Shown here: piece by piece, positions 27,249-36,322 of the stretch | How positions within the stretch are numbered: position 1 is the stretch's first letter | How the letters are laid out: each line of letters starts with the position of its first letter | Origin: an uncultured Clostridia bacterium | GTDB lineage: Bacteria; Bacillota; Clostridia; UBA1381 | DNA: 64,000 bases | Direction: 5' to 3' | Assembly (NCBI GenBank): GCA_947631085.1 | Contig: CANRJY010000001.1 | Location: 204,529 to 268,528, forward strand | Program-made: the position numbers and the translations under genes | The notes under the pieces: model-generated | What the model was told of the DNA's origin: nothing | Databases searched by the model: none | What the model saw: the letters and a program-made list of their open reading frames with translations, nothing else

Positions 27249-28547
27249 TTACAGGTCGTTGCTGATCAAATCCTCGTACGTTTCGCGCTTTACGACTACT
27301 TTCGCGTTCCCGTCAGCCACCGCAACTACAGCTGGACGCGGGATTCTGTTATAATTGCTCGCCATTGAATAGTTATACGCTCCCGTGGCCAATACCGCGA
27401 GCGTGTCGCCGACGTGAATTTCCGGCATCATAGCGTCTTTCAACAGTATGTCGCCGGACTCGCAGCACTTGCCCGCTATCGTCACCTTTTCGGTGCGCTC
27501 GGCTCTCGCCTTGTTCGCGATAACCGCCTCGTATTCCGACTGATACATAATATATCTCGGATTGTCGCCCATACCTCCATCAACGGAAACGTACTTGCGC
27601 ACATTCTTTATATCCTTTACTCCGCCGACAGTGTAAAGCGTCACTCCCGCGGGAGCAACTATCGAACGTCCAGGCTCCATCAAAATAAACGGAACCTTTA
27701 CTCCCCTTTTCTCTGCGGTTTCCTTAACGATTCCGCTTATATGACGTATATACTCGTCATACGGAACGGGATCGTCGCTTTCGGTATACATTATACCGTA
27801 GCCGCCGCCTAAGTTTAACATATCAATTTCAAGACCGAGCTTGTCCTTCAAATCGCCTATGAAATTCATCATAATTTCCGCGGCCTTGCAGAACGGCTCG
27901 ATATCGAAAATCTGCGAGCCTATATGACAATGAATACCGTCAACCTTAACATTTGACATTTCGCTTGCCTTTTTTATGATTTCAAACGCCTCGCCGTTCT
28001 CGAGCGCCACGCCGAACTTTGAATCGATCTGACCCGTCTGAATGAAGCTGTGAGTATGAGCGTCCACGCCTGGCTTGATCCTGAACATGATTTTCTGTAC
28101 AATGCCGGCTTTTTTAGCGGTCTCGTTAAGCGTTTCAAGCTCGTAGATATTGTCCACGATAAAATGTCCCACTCCGTTTTTAACCGCGAGCTCTATCTCA
28201 TCAACGGTTTTATTATTACCGTGGAAATAGACCTTATCCATAGGAAAATCTGCCTTCAGCGCCGTGTACAGCTCTCCGCCCGAAACGACGTCAAGTCCCA
28301 ATCCTTCCTCTTTCGCGACCCTACAGATATACATTGAGCAAAAAGCCTTGCTGGCGTAAAGCACAAGTCCGTTGCCGCCGTAATACTTTTCCATAGCTTC
28401 TCTGTATACACGGCAGTGCTTCCTTATCAAATCCTCGTCAAGAACATACAGAGGCGTGCCGAATTGCTTTGCAAGCTCTACGGCGTCATTCTTACCGATT
28501 ACAAGATGTCCCTTTTCGTTGACTGATAAATTTTCTGATACAAACAT
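27249..28547 (-). CDS. lysA: Diaminopimelate decarboxylase
   Basis: PLP enzyme of lysine biosynthesis (meso-DAP to lysine), fold type III. The PLP lysine is in LYASKAFCS, the glycine-rich cofactor motif is NLGGGYGI, and substrate/cofactor residues lie in MEPGRSIVAPAGV and GKCCESGDILLKD, with the catalytic Cys in CCESGD. Start taken at ATG 28547, eight bases after AAGGGGG; a TTG seven codons upstream overlaps that SD. Only 49 bases separate it from clpX, making it the unexpected last gene of a tig-clpP-clpX transcript. No lysine riboswitch precedes it. Confidence 0.95.
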   Translation of the reverse strand: MFVSENLSVNEKGHLVIGKNDAVELAKQFGTPLYVLDEDLIRKHCRVYREAMEKYYGGNGLVLYASKAFCSMYICRVAKEEGLGLDVVSGGELYTALKADFPMDKVYFHGNNKTVDEIELAVKNGVGHFIVDNIYELETLNETAKKAGIVQKIMFRIKPGVDAHTHSFIQTGQIDSKFGVALENGEAFEIIKKASEMSNVKVDGIHCHIGSQIFDIEPFCKAAEIMMNFIGDLKDKLGLEIDMLNLGGGYGIMYTESDDPVPYDEYIRHISGIVKETAEKRGVKVPFILMEPGRSIVAPAGVTLYTVGGVKDIKNVRKYVSVDGGMGDNPRYIMYQSEYEAVIANKARAERTEKVTIAGKCCESGDILLKDAMMPEIHVGDTLAVLATGAYNYSMASNYNRIPRPAVVAVADGNAKVVVKRETYEDLISNDL

Positions 28548-28596
28548 ATGATTTTCCCCCTTGTGCAATATTTATTCCAACCTCACCGCGCCGGAT

Positions 28597-29880
28597 TTAT
28601 CCGTGAGTTCCGTCCTTCACCGGCGTTTCGATTTCAAGCTGCTCATGCAGCGACACGCGTTTTTTACGCTTGATTTCCGGCTCAGCGCCGTCGGTTATAC
28701 ATTCTTTTGTAATTCTGACCTCTTTTATTTCTTCGTCTGACGGCACGTCAAACATAATATCGGACATGGTTTCCTCTATAATCGAACGCAAGCCTCTCGC
28801 GCCGGTGTTTCTCTCGATTGCCTTGTCGGCGATCGCGGCAATAGCGTCGTCGTCAAACGTAAGCTCCACGCCGTCAAATTCCATAAGAGCCTTGTATTGC
28901 TTCACGAGCGCGTTTTTCGGTTCTGTGAGGATCGTTATAAGCGTATCGCGGTCAAGCTGATCGAGCTTCGCAAATACGGGAAGTCTGCCGATAAATTCGG
29001 GAATTAAACCGAATTTCAGTAAATCCTGCGGCAAAAGCTGCTCTAAAATTTCGGTCAAATTCATCTCTTTCCTGCTTTCGATTTTCGCGCCGAAACCGAG
29101 CGACTGTTTGCCTATCCTGTCGCTGATTATTTTCTCGATCCCGTCAAACGCGCCGCCGCATATAAACAGGATATTTGCCGTATCTATCTGAATAAGCTCC
29201 TGATGAGGATGCTTGCGTCCGCCCTGCGGCGGAACAGACGCGACGGTTCCCTCAAGCACCTTCAATAAAGCCTGCTGAACTCCCTCGCCGCTGACATCGC
29301 GCGTGATTGACGGATTTTCCGTTTTGCGCGCTATTTTATCGATCTCATCAATATAAACTATGCCTCTCTCGGCGGCGTCTATATCATAATCAGCCGCCTG
29401 GATCAACTTCAGAAGAATATTTTCCACATCCTCGCCGACGTAACCGGCTTCCGTAAGAGAAGTAGCATCGGCAATCGCAAACGGTACGTTTAAAATTCTC
29501 GCAAGGTTTTGAACGAGAAACGTCTTTCCCGAGCCTGTCGGACCTACCATAAGAATATTGCTCTTTTGCAGCTCCACCTTGCTTGCCGACTGCATATGGT
29601 CTATGCGCTTATAATGATTGTATACCGCCACAGACAAAATCTTCTTTGCCTTATCCTGACCTATAACATACTCGTCAAGAAACTCCTTTATTTCTTTCGG
29701 CTTCGGGAGCTCCATCTCGGCGGTAACGCCGCTGTCAAGCGCTCCTTCAAGAATATAATTGCATGTGGCAACGCAGGCGTCGCATATATATACGTTCCCG
29801 GGGCCCGACAAAAGCTTACTGACCTCATTTTCCGGTCTCCCGCAAAACGAGCATCTGCGCGTTGGTTTTTTATCCTCCAT
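28597..29880 (-). CDS. clpX: ATP-dependent Clp protease ATP-binding subunit ClpX
   Basis: Hexameric AAA+ unfoldase that feeds substrates, including SsrA-tagged proteins, to ClpP. The N-terminal zinc domain has Cys10, Cys13, Cys33 and Cys36. Walker A is GPTGSGKT and Walker B is [11 protein letters not shown]. The [15 protein letters not shown] region and pore loop (AGYVGED) are present, as is the IGF-type ClpP-docking loop (as LGFGA). Length 427 is normal. It lies 19 bases after clpP, the conserved order. Confidence 0.97.
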   Translation of the reverse strand: MEDKKPTRRCSFCGRPENEVSKLLSGPGNVYICDACVATCNYILEGALDSGVTAEMELPKPKEIKEFLDEYVIGQDKAKKILSVAVYNHYKRIDHMQSASKVELQKSNILMVGPTGSGKTFLVQNLARILNVPFAIADATSLTEAGYVGEDVENILLKLIQAADYDIDAAERGIVYIDEIDKIARKTENPSITRDVSGEGVQQALLKVLEGTVASVPPQGGRKHPHQELIQIDTANILFICGGAFDGIEKIISDRIGKQSLGFGAKIESRKEMNLTEILEQLLPQDLLKFGLIPEFIGRLPVFAKLDQLDRDTLITILTEPKNALVKQYKALMEFDGVELTFDDDAIAAIADKAIERNTGARGLRSIIEETMSDIMFDVPSDEEIKEVRITKECITDGAEPEIKRKKRVSLHEQLEIETPVKDGTHG

Positions 29881-29899
29881 ATCCTACACCTCTCGCAAA

Positions 29900-30490
29900 T
29901 TACTTTCTCGACACGATAACATCATCAATAAGACCGTATGCCTTTGCCTCCTCGGCTGTCATAAAGTTGTCTCTTTCCGTATCGGCGCATACCTTTTCAT
30001 ACGGCTGACCGGTGCGCTCGGCAAGTATTCTGTTCATCTTCTCCTTTGTCGCTACAAGATGATCCGTATAAATCTTAACATCCGTCGCCTGACCGCTGAG
30101 TCCTCCCGAAATCAACGGCTGATGAATCATAACCTCGCTGTTGGGGAGCGCGAAGCGCTTGCCCTTAGTTCCGGCTGTGAGCAGGAACGCGCCCATGCTT
30201 GCCGCCATACCGATACAAATCGTCGATACATCGCACTTAATGTACTGCATAGTGTCATAAATAGCCATTCCCGCGGTGATCGAGCCGCCCGGGCTGTCTA
30301 TATAAAACTGAATGTCCTTATCGGGATCCTTCGCCTCGAGGAACAGCATCTGCGCAACGACAAGGCTCGCCGTAGCGTCGTCAACCTGATCCGCAAGGAA
30401 AATTATTCTATCCTCCAAAAGTCTTGAATAAATATCATACGAGCGTTCGCCGCGGTTTGTCTGTTCCACGACCATAGGTACTAATGCCAT
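29900..30490 (-). CDS. clpP: ATP-dependent Clp protease proteolytic subunit
   Basis: Serine protease forming tetradecameric chambers. The catalytic triad is visible as Ser98 in GMAASMGAF, His123 in MIHQPL and Asp174 in DTERDNF. The N-terminal [22 protein letters not shown] is typical. Length is 196. Start ATG is preceded by AAAGGA. It lies between tig and clpX. Confidence 0.97.
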   Translation of the reverse strand: MALVPMVVEQTNRGERSYDIYSRLLEDRIIFLADQVDDATASLVVAQMLFLEAKDPDKDIQFYIDSPGGSITAGMAIYDTMQYIKCDVSTICIGMAASMGAFLLTAGTKGKRFALPNSEVMIHQPLISGGLSGQATDVKIYTDHLVATKEKMNRILAERTGQPYEKVCADTERDNFMTAEEAKAYGLIDDVIVSRK

Positions 30491-30522
30491 AATTCACATT
30501 CCTTTCAGAAATTTTAATGAAA

Positions 30523-31809
30523 TTATTTAATAACAGCGTTGTTGACAAGCATCTCTATAGTCTTGTTCATCGCCATATCTCTCTTTATACCCTCAATTTC
30601 TCTGTCGCTCATAAGCTCTTTGAGCTTGTCAAGCTCCATATTATACTTCTTCGCCATATCGACAAGGTTGAGCTCCAGCTCCTCCGGACCTGTTTCAATG
30701 CCTTCCTTCTTCATGATAGCTTCGATAACCAGCGAGCCTTCTATCTGCTTTCTCGCACGGTCTCTGAACTGCTCGCGGAACTGCTCCATCGTCTGACCGG
30801 TATACTGCATATATAAGTCAATATTCATGCCCTGATATGCCATTCTCTGTTCAAAATCCCTTACGTTGTTATCGATCTGAGCCTCAACCATAGCGTCGGG
30901 AACCTCAAATTCAGCGTTCTTTACAGCCACTTCGACAACCTTATCCTCGGTTTCGGCCTTAGCCTTATTTTCAGCGGCAGCTTCGAGCTTCTTTCTTACG
31001 TCGGCTCTGAACTCGTTCATCGTGTCAAACTCGCTTACCTCGCTTGCAAAATCGTCGTCAAGCTCAGGCAGCTCACGAATCTTCACTTCCTTTACGGTCA
31101 CCTTAAAGAGCGCGTCCTCTCCGGCAAGCTCTTTTGCGTGATAGTCCTCGGGGAAGGTTACGTTTACGTCAACGAGATCTCCCGCTTTCGCGCCTATAAG
31201 CTGGTCTTCAAATCCGGGGATAAATGTTCCCGAGCCTATTTCAAGCTCGTGGTTTTCACCCTTGCCGCCGTCGAACGGTTTTCCGTCAACGAAGCCTTCA
31301 AAATCAATAACGGCTATATCGCCCGTAGCGACAGCCTTATCGTCCACAGTGATAAGTCTCGCGTTCTTTTTGCGCGTAGCCTCTATGTCCTTATCTACAT
31401 CTTCCTCCGTTACAGTATAGTCAATCTTTTCTATCTCTATACCCTTATATTCGCCCAAAACAACCTCGGGCTTCGTTGTAACAAGGGCGGTAAATACAAC
31501 CGGCTCGCCCTTTTTGATTTCCTCAACGTCGATTTCGGGTCTTGCAACAACATCCAGTCCCGACTCCTCTATAGCCGCGTCGTACGCAGCGGGAAGAACA
31601 TCGTTAACGGCGTCATCATAAAACACAGCCGGTGTATAATACTTTTCAATTATAGCTCTCGGAGCCTTTCCCTTTCTAAATCCCGGGATATTGAATTTCT
31701 TGGCATTTTTTGCGTAAGCCTTATTTATTGCCTTGTTGAAATCCTCAACGCTCACCTCGAAGGTAAGCTTCACGAGATTTTTCTCGATTTGTTCCTGTTT
31801 CACTGCCAT
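30523..31809 (-). CDS. tig: Trigger factor
   Basis: Ribosome-associated chaperone and peptidyl-prolyl isomerase. The N-terminal ribosome-binding signature GFRKGKAPR lies at about 43-51. The FKBP-type PPIase domain occupies about 150-245 (VDGKPFDGGKGENHELEIGSGTFIPGFEDQL), and the C-terminal helical chaperone arms fill the remainder. Length 428 is standard. It is the first gene of tig-clpP-clpX-lysA, with a consensus promoter at 31860-31888. Confidence 0.97.
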   Translation of the reverse strand: MAVKQEQIEKNLVKLTFEVSVEDFNKAINKAYAKNAKKFNIPGFRKGKAPRAIIEKYYTPAVFYDDAVNDVLPAAYDAAIEESGLDVVARPEIDVEEIKKGEPVVFTALVTTKPEVVLGEYKGIEIEKIDYTVTEEDVDKDIEATRKKNARLITVDDKAVATGDIAVIDFEGFVDGKPFDGGKGENHELEIGSGTFIPGFEDQLIGAKAGDLVDVNVTFPEDYHAKELAGEDALFKVTVKEVKIRELPELDDDFASEVSEFDTMNEFRADVRKKLEAAAENKAKAETEDKVVEVAVKNAEFEVPDAMVEAQIDNNVRDFEQRMAYQGMNIDLYMQYTGQTMEQFREQFRDRARKQIEGSLVIEAIMKKEGIETGPEELELNLVDMAKKYNMELDKLKELMSDREIEGIKRDMAMNKTIEMLVNNAVIK

Positions 31810-31859
31810 AGTGATTAAATTCCTCCTTATTGTCTTTTAGACATATTTACATACGCTAC

Positions 31860-31888
31860 ATTATAACACAACATTATCCTTTTTTCAA
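31860..31888 (-). promoter_or_regulatory. Sigma-A promoter of tig operon
   Basis: TTGAAA, 17-base spacer, TATAAT on the minus strand. No CtsR- or CIRCE-like operator was noticed around it. Confidence 0.8.
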
Positions 31889-31972
31889 TCATTTTTTGGA
31901 ATTTTTACAATTTTTTAATATTTCGTGCAAAGGCGCGCCGCCGGAGGGTGAAAATCTGTCACTATCATATGA

Positions 31973-32005
31973 AAATGTCAGGAAACCGTCTGTTCCCTGA
32001 CATTT
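31973..32005 (-). terminator. Terminator of rubrerythrin gene
   Basis: AAATGTCAGG pairs with CCTGACATTT around a short bulged tip; T-rich sequence follows on the minus strand. Confidence 0.65.
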
Positions 32006-32012
32006 GTACGAT

Positions 32013-32555
32013 TCAATAATTTTCCGCCTTGATTTGAAAATATGCCTGTGGATGACGGCATATCGGGCATGCTCTAGGAGCGCTCTGTCCTATATGAATA
32101 TGACCGCACTTGCGGCAAATCCATACCGCATCGCCATCGCGCGAAAATACGCGTCCGTTTTCTATGCTTCCTATCAGCTGACGGAAACGCGCTTCATGGT
32201 CGCGCTCGATCCTCGCTATTCCCTTGAAAAGCGCGGCAATATCGTTATACCCCTCCTCGCGCGCCGTATCTTCAAACTCGGAGTACATCTCCTCCCATTC
32301 GAAATGCTCGCCGCCCGCCGCGTCGCGGAGATTTCCCTGCGTCATACCGATACATCCGCTGTGAATCAGAGTGAACCAAATTTTCGCATGCTGACGCTCG
32401 TTTTTTGCCGTTTCTTCAAATATGTCCGCAATCTGTTCATATCCGTCCTTGCGCGCTTTATCGGCGTAAAAGCTATACTTCATCCATGCCTGCGCCTCTC
32501 CCGCAAACGCCGCCATGAGATTTGCCTTAGTACGCGAATTTTCAAAATTAACCAT
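32013..32555 (-). CDS. rbr: Rubrerythrin
   Basis: Non-haem diiron peroxidase that protects anaerobes from hydrogen peroxide. The ferritin-like diiron domain (about 1-135) has the expected Glu/His helices (AGEAQAWMKYSFYADKA, FEETAKNERQHAK and GIARIERDHEARF). A C-terminal rubredoxin-like domain carries two Cys pairs (ICRKCGH and ACPICRH) for one iron. Start ATG 32555 follows AGAAG; the upstream in-frame codon that could be used is TTG with no SD. Length is 180. It may be cotranscribed with the GNAT gene upstream. Confidence 0.93.
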   Translation of the reverse strand: MVNFENSRTKANLMAAFAGEAQAWMKYSFYADKARKDGYEQIADIFEETAKNERQHAKIWFTLIHSGCIGMTQGNLRDAAGGEHFEWEEMYSEFEDTAREEGYNDIAALFKGIARIERDHEARFRQLIGSIENGRVFSRDGDAVWICRKCGHIHIGQSAPRACPICRHPQAYFQIKAENY

Positions 32556-32612
32556 AAATATCACTTCTTTCAATTAAGCTGTTTATGGTAGCGTTTCCAA
32601 AAGAAGGCTGTT

Positions 32613-33035
32613 TTATGCGAAAATAGTTTTCTCCATTCGGATATGCTCGCAGCACTCGTCAAGATAAATATCGCCCACCGCGCAGAATCCGAGCTTTTCA
32701 TAAAATCCCCTTGCGCGCAGCTGCGCCGAAAGAGCGAGCTGTTGCACTCCGCGCCTCTTCAGCTTTTCCTCGACAGCAAAATAGAGCTTAGCGCCCAGTC
32801 CCGTTCCTCTGTATTTCTTCACAGTCGCGAAACGCCCTATCATATATACTCCGTCCTTCTCAAAGAAACGGCAGCATACGGCAGCATTCCCGTCCGCGTA
32901 AAGTACGGCGTGTTCCGCACGAATATCCTCGTCGTCAAACTCGTCAACAAATCCCTGTTCGTCCATAAAAACCACGGTTCTGATATTGCGCTCCGCGTCC
33001 GTGAGATAATCAGTAAATTCAATTTTGATATCCAT
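32613..33035 (-). CDS. GNAT-family N-acetyltransferase
   Basis: Acetyl-CoA-dependent acetyltransferase of unknown substrate, resembling the ElaA/YjcF-type group. The acetyl-CoA-binding motif A is IGRFATVKKYRGTGLGAKLYFAVEEKL, with the R/G-x-x-G-x-G/A loop. The N-terminal segment FTDYLTDAERNIRTVVFMDEQGFVDEFDDED matches this subfamily's substrate loop. Motif B ends in ARGFYEKLGFCAVGDIYLDE. Length is 140, a single domain. AAAGGA precedes ATG. It lies 58 bases upstream of rubrerythrin. Confidence 0.88.
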   Translation of the reverse strand: MDIKIEFTDYLTDAERNIRTVVFMDEQGFVDEFDDEDIRAEHAVLYADGNAAVCCRFFEKDGVYMIGRFATVKKYRGTGLGAKLYFAVEEKLKRRGVQQLALSAQLRARGFYEKLGFCAVGDIYLDECCEHIRMEKTIFA

Positions 33036-33175
33036 ATGTACAAATCCTTTCTTAAAACAAAAATCCGCCGTATCAAACGACGGAGTTTTTGCCGCGATCT
33101 ATTATCGCCGCTGTAATAAGGGGGTAAACCTGCCGGTAATTCCGGCGGCTTTTAATGTATTTTGTGAGGTCATTA

Positions 33176-33985
33176 TTAATTATCCCCTTTTTCCTCCGTT
33201 TTATACTTCCCTTTTAAAAATTTTTCGCAGAACGGATCAAAAAAAATCATTCTCGTTTTCTTGTTAATGAAGCTGTCCAAATCGGGTATAATAATGCCGC
33301 TCTGAAAATTCCATACCGCGAAAAATTGCGTCTTAGTATTATTAATCTTTACCGATATCATATAAATAATAACCTCGTAAAAAATAATCAATAACTCATC
33401 TCCGGGTGCTCTGAGCGGCTGACCGAAAAATTCGACCGAGTTCATAAAAAGTATTTTCATATTTGTATAGTACGGATAAAACCCGAAGCAGCCGTCTGTG
33501 TACGAAGCGGCGTACAGCATACCGAGTGACGCGCCCGCGCCCGCGAGAAAACCGAGCAATATATCGCGCACGTCGCGTCCCGACATTATCATGTGCGCCC
33601 GACGCAAAAACATATAATTAAGCGCTCCGAACAGGAACAACAGACCGAGTATCATCGCGGGCGCGTTTTTCGGCTGATTTATCAATATTTTAAACACCGG
33701 CGCGGAGACATAGAAAACAGCCGTGACAAGCGCCGCCCATATGATAAGCCCGTACCGCGAGCCGAACGGCATTTTATGGTATCTGTTGTATGCATGCGCC
33801 ACATCGTCAGCGCTGCCTATATAGTGAATTGCCTGAATTTCCGCGTTTTGCTCACTCGTGAAACGCTCAAGCTCCTCCGTACTCTCCTCTATATGCAATT
33901 TAAGCTCCGACCGCACCGTTTTATGAATAGATCTATACTTGATTTTACGGCAGACCTCGTCAAGATAAATTTCCGTTCTCGTCAT
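33176..33985 (-). CDS. Membrane protein with DUF1700/HAAS-like N-terminal domain
   Basis: PadR-linked membrane protein of unknown function. The first ~75 residues form a helical domain (EIYLDEVCRKIKYRSIHKTVRSEL...HIEESTEEL...) resembling the HAAS/DUF1700 domain or 'permease prefix' that commonly follows PadR regulators. About five hydrophobic helices follow (roughly 85-225), then a Lys-rich cytoplasmic tail. The start is ATG 33985 in an ATGA overlap with the PadR stop, nine bases after GGAGG; longer in-frame extensions lie inside padR and are unlikely. Presumably the PadR protein represses this pair in response to membrane or antibiotic stress, but that is only inferred from family habit. Confidence 0.8.
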   Translation of the reverse strand: MTRTEIYLDEVCRKIKYRSIHKTVRSELKLHIEESTEELERFTSEQNAEIQAIHYIGSADDVAHAYNRYHKMPFGSRYGLIIWAALVTAVFYVSAPVFKILINQPKNAPAMILGLLFLFGALNYMFLRRAHMIMSGRDVRDILLGFLAGAGASLGMLYAASYTDGCFGFYPYYTNMKILFMNSVEFFGQPLRAPGDELLIIFYEVIIYMISVKINNTKTQFFAVWNFQSGIIIPDLDSFINKKTRMIFFDPFCEKFLKGKYKTEEKGDN

Positions 33986-34326
33986 GATAAAGCCTCCTCG
34001 GGACCGTCGATAAGCACGTTCATAAGCTTTGAAAACTCCTTCCACTCGCGCCGCTTTTCGCACAGCATTTCCCTGCCTGTGTCGGTTATTTTGTAGTATT
34101 TGCGTCTGCGTCCCTCGTCGGTGTCATACCAGTACCATTCCACCGCGCCTACCTCGGTGAGCGAATGAAGCATCGGATAGAGTGTTCCCTCCTTCAGCTG
34201 CAGCTCGTTATCCGAGCGAGTTTTAAGTTCCTGCGTTATCTGATAGCCGTACATATCCCGTTCAGCGAGCAGCTTTAAAATCAATATTGACGTACTGCCC
34301 TTGATAAGCTCTCTGTTTATGCCCAT
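33982..34326 (-). CDS. PadR-family transcriptional regulator
   Basis: A 114-residue winged-helix repressor. The N-terminal wHTH motif is visible in LIKGSTSILILKLLAERDMYGYQITQEL, followed by the PadR hallmark LKEGTLYPMLHSLTEVGAVEWYW. The C-terminal helix is short, so it belongs to the small subfamily that dimerises through one helix. ATG at 34326 follows GAGAGGTG; a GTG three codons upstream overlaps the SD. It overlaps the downstream membrane-protein gene by four bases. Confidence 0.92.
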   Translation of the reverse strand: MGINRELIKGSTSILILKLLAERDMYGYQITQELKTRSDNELQLKEGTLYPMLHSLTEVGAVEWYWYDTDEGRRRKYYKITDTGREMLCEKRREWKEFSKLMNVLIDGPEEALS

Positions 34327-34511
34327 ATTATTCACCTCTCATATAGACTTCTTATATGCATAGATTTACTATGTATATAGTATATCATATGATATGTGTT
34401 TTGTCAAGGGTGTTCAATAAAAAATTTCCCCTGAAAGGCGCATGAGATAAAATCAGAGCAGATTTTTCTATATTGCAAAAAATGTGTTTGCCGCTTCTTA
34501 AAAATTTGCTA

Positions 34512-34540
34512 TTGTACCAATACATCATTTGTGATATAAT
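34512..34540 (+). promoter_or_regulatory. Promoter of the nuclease-like gene
   Basis: TTGTAC, 17-base spacer, TATAAT. Transcription would start near 34548 and produce a ~170-base leader. Confidence 0.7.
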
Positions 34541-34548
34541 AACCTCAC

Positions 34549-34634
34549 GGCGTTACCAAAATCAAAGATTTTGACGCCTGAGAGAACATTGTATCATAAC
34601 GCTGCGGCGACGGTGCCGCCTTGCAGTTATGATA
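34549..34634 (+). promoter_or_regulatory. Structured leader of the nuclease-like gene
   Basis: Two hairpins begin at the expected transcript start: GGCGT...ACGCC with an inner AAAATC/GATTTT stem (34549-34578), then TATCATAAC/GTTATGATA arms (34592-34634) enclosing a GC-rich apical stem. No known riboswitch is recognised. The rest of the 34327-34716 gap holds nothing else that I can identify. Confidence 0.45.
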
Positions 34635-34716
34635 TAATGAAATAAGTCATATAAAAGAAGTAATTATTGTGCAGATATGATTTTGTAAACTAAATAAGCA
34701 ATAGGAGAATTAACAA

Positions 34717-35736
34717 ATGAATAAGCAAAAATTAAGAGCTGCCATATCGGATTTTTCCGATAATAAAAAAGCCAATACGGCATATTATGAAGAAAATTGG
34801 TCAGAGAGAAAAGAGCGCAAGGGGTACTATCAATCTTTCACCAAGCTCATTTGGGGAAATAAACAGTATATTGTGGACAAGCTTATTGCAGATAACGGTT
34901 TTGATACGCTTAAAAAGCAGTTATCCGAATTGCTTTACGGTACAAGCCCCATTGAAAAACGCTGGGACGTATTTTTAAAAGCCGTTAAAGGTATGGGTCC
35001 CGCCACAATGAGCGAGCTGCTTACATATGCAAATCCTGAAGAATATGTTATTTTTAATAAAACAACGATCCTTTGTTTTACTTATTTCGATATACCTGAT
35101 ATGCCTAAATATAATTATCAGTATACCGGAAAAAAGTATGCCGAAGTGTGCAGAATCGCAAAAGAAATTTCAAAAGAGTTAAAAGAAGCGGGCGAGGAAA
35201 ATTATGACCTCTTGGCGGTTGACTATTTCATGTGGGATGAAATTCTTCCCCTCGCGGAGAAAAAAGGGACAAATACAGATGAATTGTCACCGAAGAAAGA
35301 CAAACCTGTAAGCGACAAGGAATCAAAATCCTTGCATGATGAGATCAAGGATAAACTGGTTGAAATCGGGGCGCTTCTCGGTTTTGAAAGCCGTTCCGAA
35401 GTCAAAATTGCAACAGGCGCGATTGTAGACGCTGTTTGGGAAGCCAAAATCGGCAATATGGGCAAAGCTATATATGTTTTTGAGGTGCAGTCTAAAGGTT
35501 CGATTGACAGCCTTATTCTGAATTTGAAAAAAGCGCAAAGTAACGCGGCGGTGCAAGCAGTCGTTGCTGTTGCCGACGAAGAACAGCTTGCAAAAATAAT
35601 AAGCGAAAGCGCCGGCGTAATCGATGAAAAGTCTTTGAGAACGTGGGAGTCGGATGATGTTTTGGCTGTGTATGATGCGCTTGTACGAGCGCATGAGTCT
35701 ATCAATAAGCTTGCACTTGTGCCGGAAAGTTTTTAA
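34717..35736 (+). CDS. Orphan HhH plus PD-(D/E)XK-like protein, possible nuclease
   Basis: Unnamed 339-residue protein. A segment at 82-117 (RWDVFLKAVKGMGPATMSELLTYANPEEYVIFNK, given in part) has a helix-hairpin-helix appearance and resembles DNA-binding modules found beside restriction endonucleases. After a charged linker (about 180-205), the C-terminal domain at 206-300 has a PD-(D/E)XK-like pattern: Asp238 in AIVDAVW, then Glu256-Val-Gln258-Ser-Lys260 in VFEVQSKGS. This resembles D...E-x-Q variants of the nuclease fold. There is no methyltransferase, ATPase or toxin partner next to it. Base composition is more AT-rich than its neighbours. AGGAG precedes ATG by nine bases. A nuclease or defence role is inference from motif reading only. 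Confidence 0.55.
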   Translation: MNKQKLRAAISDFSDNKKANTAYYEENWSERKERKGYYQSFTKLIWGNKQYIVDKLIADNGFDTLKKQLSELLYGTSPIEKRWDVFLKAVKGMGPATMSELLTYANPEEYVIFNKTTILCFTYFDIPDMPKYNYQYTGKKYAEVCRIAKEISKELKEAGEENYDLLAVDYFMWDEILPLAEKKGTNTDELSPKKDKPVSDKESKSLHDEIKDKLVEIGALLGFESRSEVKIATGAIVDAVWEAKIGNMGKAIYVFEVQSKGSIDSLILNLKKAQSNAAVQAVVAVADEEQLAKIISESAGVIDEKSLRTWESDDVLAVYDALVRAHESINKLALVPESF

Positions 35737-35767
35737 ATTGCCGAATGAAAAAAGAAACATATAGAAA

Positions 35768-35802
35768 AAACGGCATATCGCAGTTAAACCGATATGCCGT
35801 TT
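35768..35802. terminator. Bidirectional terminator
   Basis: Thirteen-base perfect arms AAACGGCATATCG/CGATATGCCGTTT lie between the convergent nuclease-like gene and rhaM. Confidence 0.85.
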
Positions 35803-35865
35803 CCAACACCTAATCCGGCAGTCTAATATACTGCTAATGTTATGCCTCCCGAATCGGGGACAAAA

Positions 35866-36180
35866 TCAATCGAGATGGAACACCAAATCGAGATCGGTCG
35901 AAACGGGGCTGTTATCGGGATTTGTTTCCATGATATCAGCCATGAAATCCCACCATTTTCTGTTGATAGCCGTGTCCGCGCCCTTTGCCCACAGCTCCTC
36001 GTCCTCAATCTCTATGTAGCCGTAGAGAACCATTGTCTCCTTGTCGAGATAGATCGAGTAATTTTTTCCGCCGTGCTCGTGGATCATGTCGCGCATTTCG
36101 GGCCAAAGCTCGTTGTGGCGTTTTTCGTACTCGGCGGCCATACCGTCGTAGAGTTTCATTTTAAAACCTTTGTGAATCAT
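35866..36180 (-). CDS. rhaM: L-rhamnose mutarotase
   Basis: Interconverts the anomers of L-rhamnose. The 104-residue ferredoxin-like fold has the family residues in the YEKRHNELWPEMRDMIHEHG segment (catalytic His and conserved Trp/Pro), NYSIYLDKETMVLYGYIEIED and the C-terminal INRKWWDFMADIM. AGGAG lies nine bases before ATG. No other rhamnose genes (rhaA, rhaB, rhaD) are nearby, so it is a stand-alone copy; its role may be in another sugar pathway, and DUF-level relatives exist. Confidence 0.9.
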   Translation of the reverse strand: MIHKGFKMKLYDGMAAEYEKRHNELWPEMRDMIHEHGGKNYSIYLDKETMVLYGYIEIEDEELWAKGADTAINRKWWDFMADIMETNPDNSPVSTDLDLVFHLD

Positions 36181-36322
36181 TTTATTAATCTCCTTTCTTT
36201 AATATATCCGCATTTTCATAAATCCGCCGAATATTTCGTTAAACAGGGCTTGAAGTATCGCATACGTCTGCGCCTTGTTTGCCTCATCTCGACGAATTTC
36301 TGAAAATGTTTTATATTTTCCG

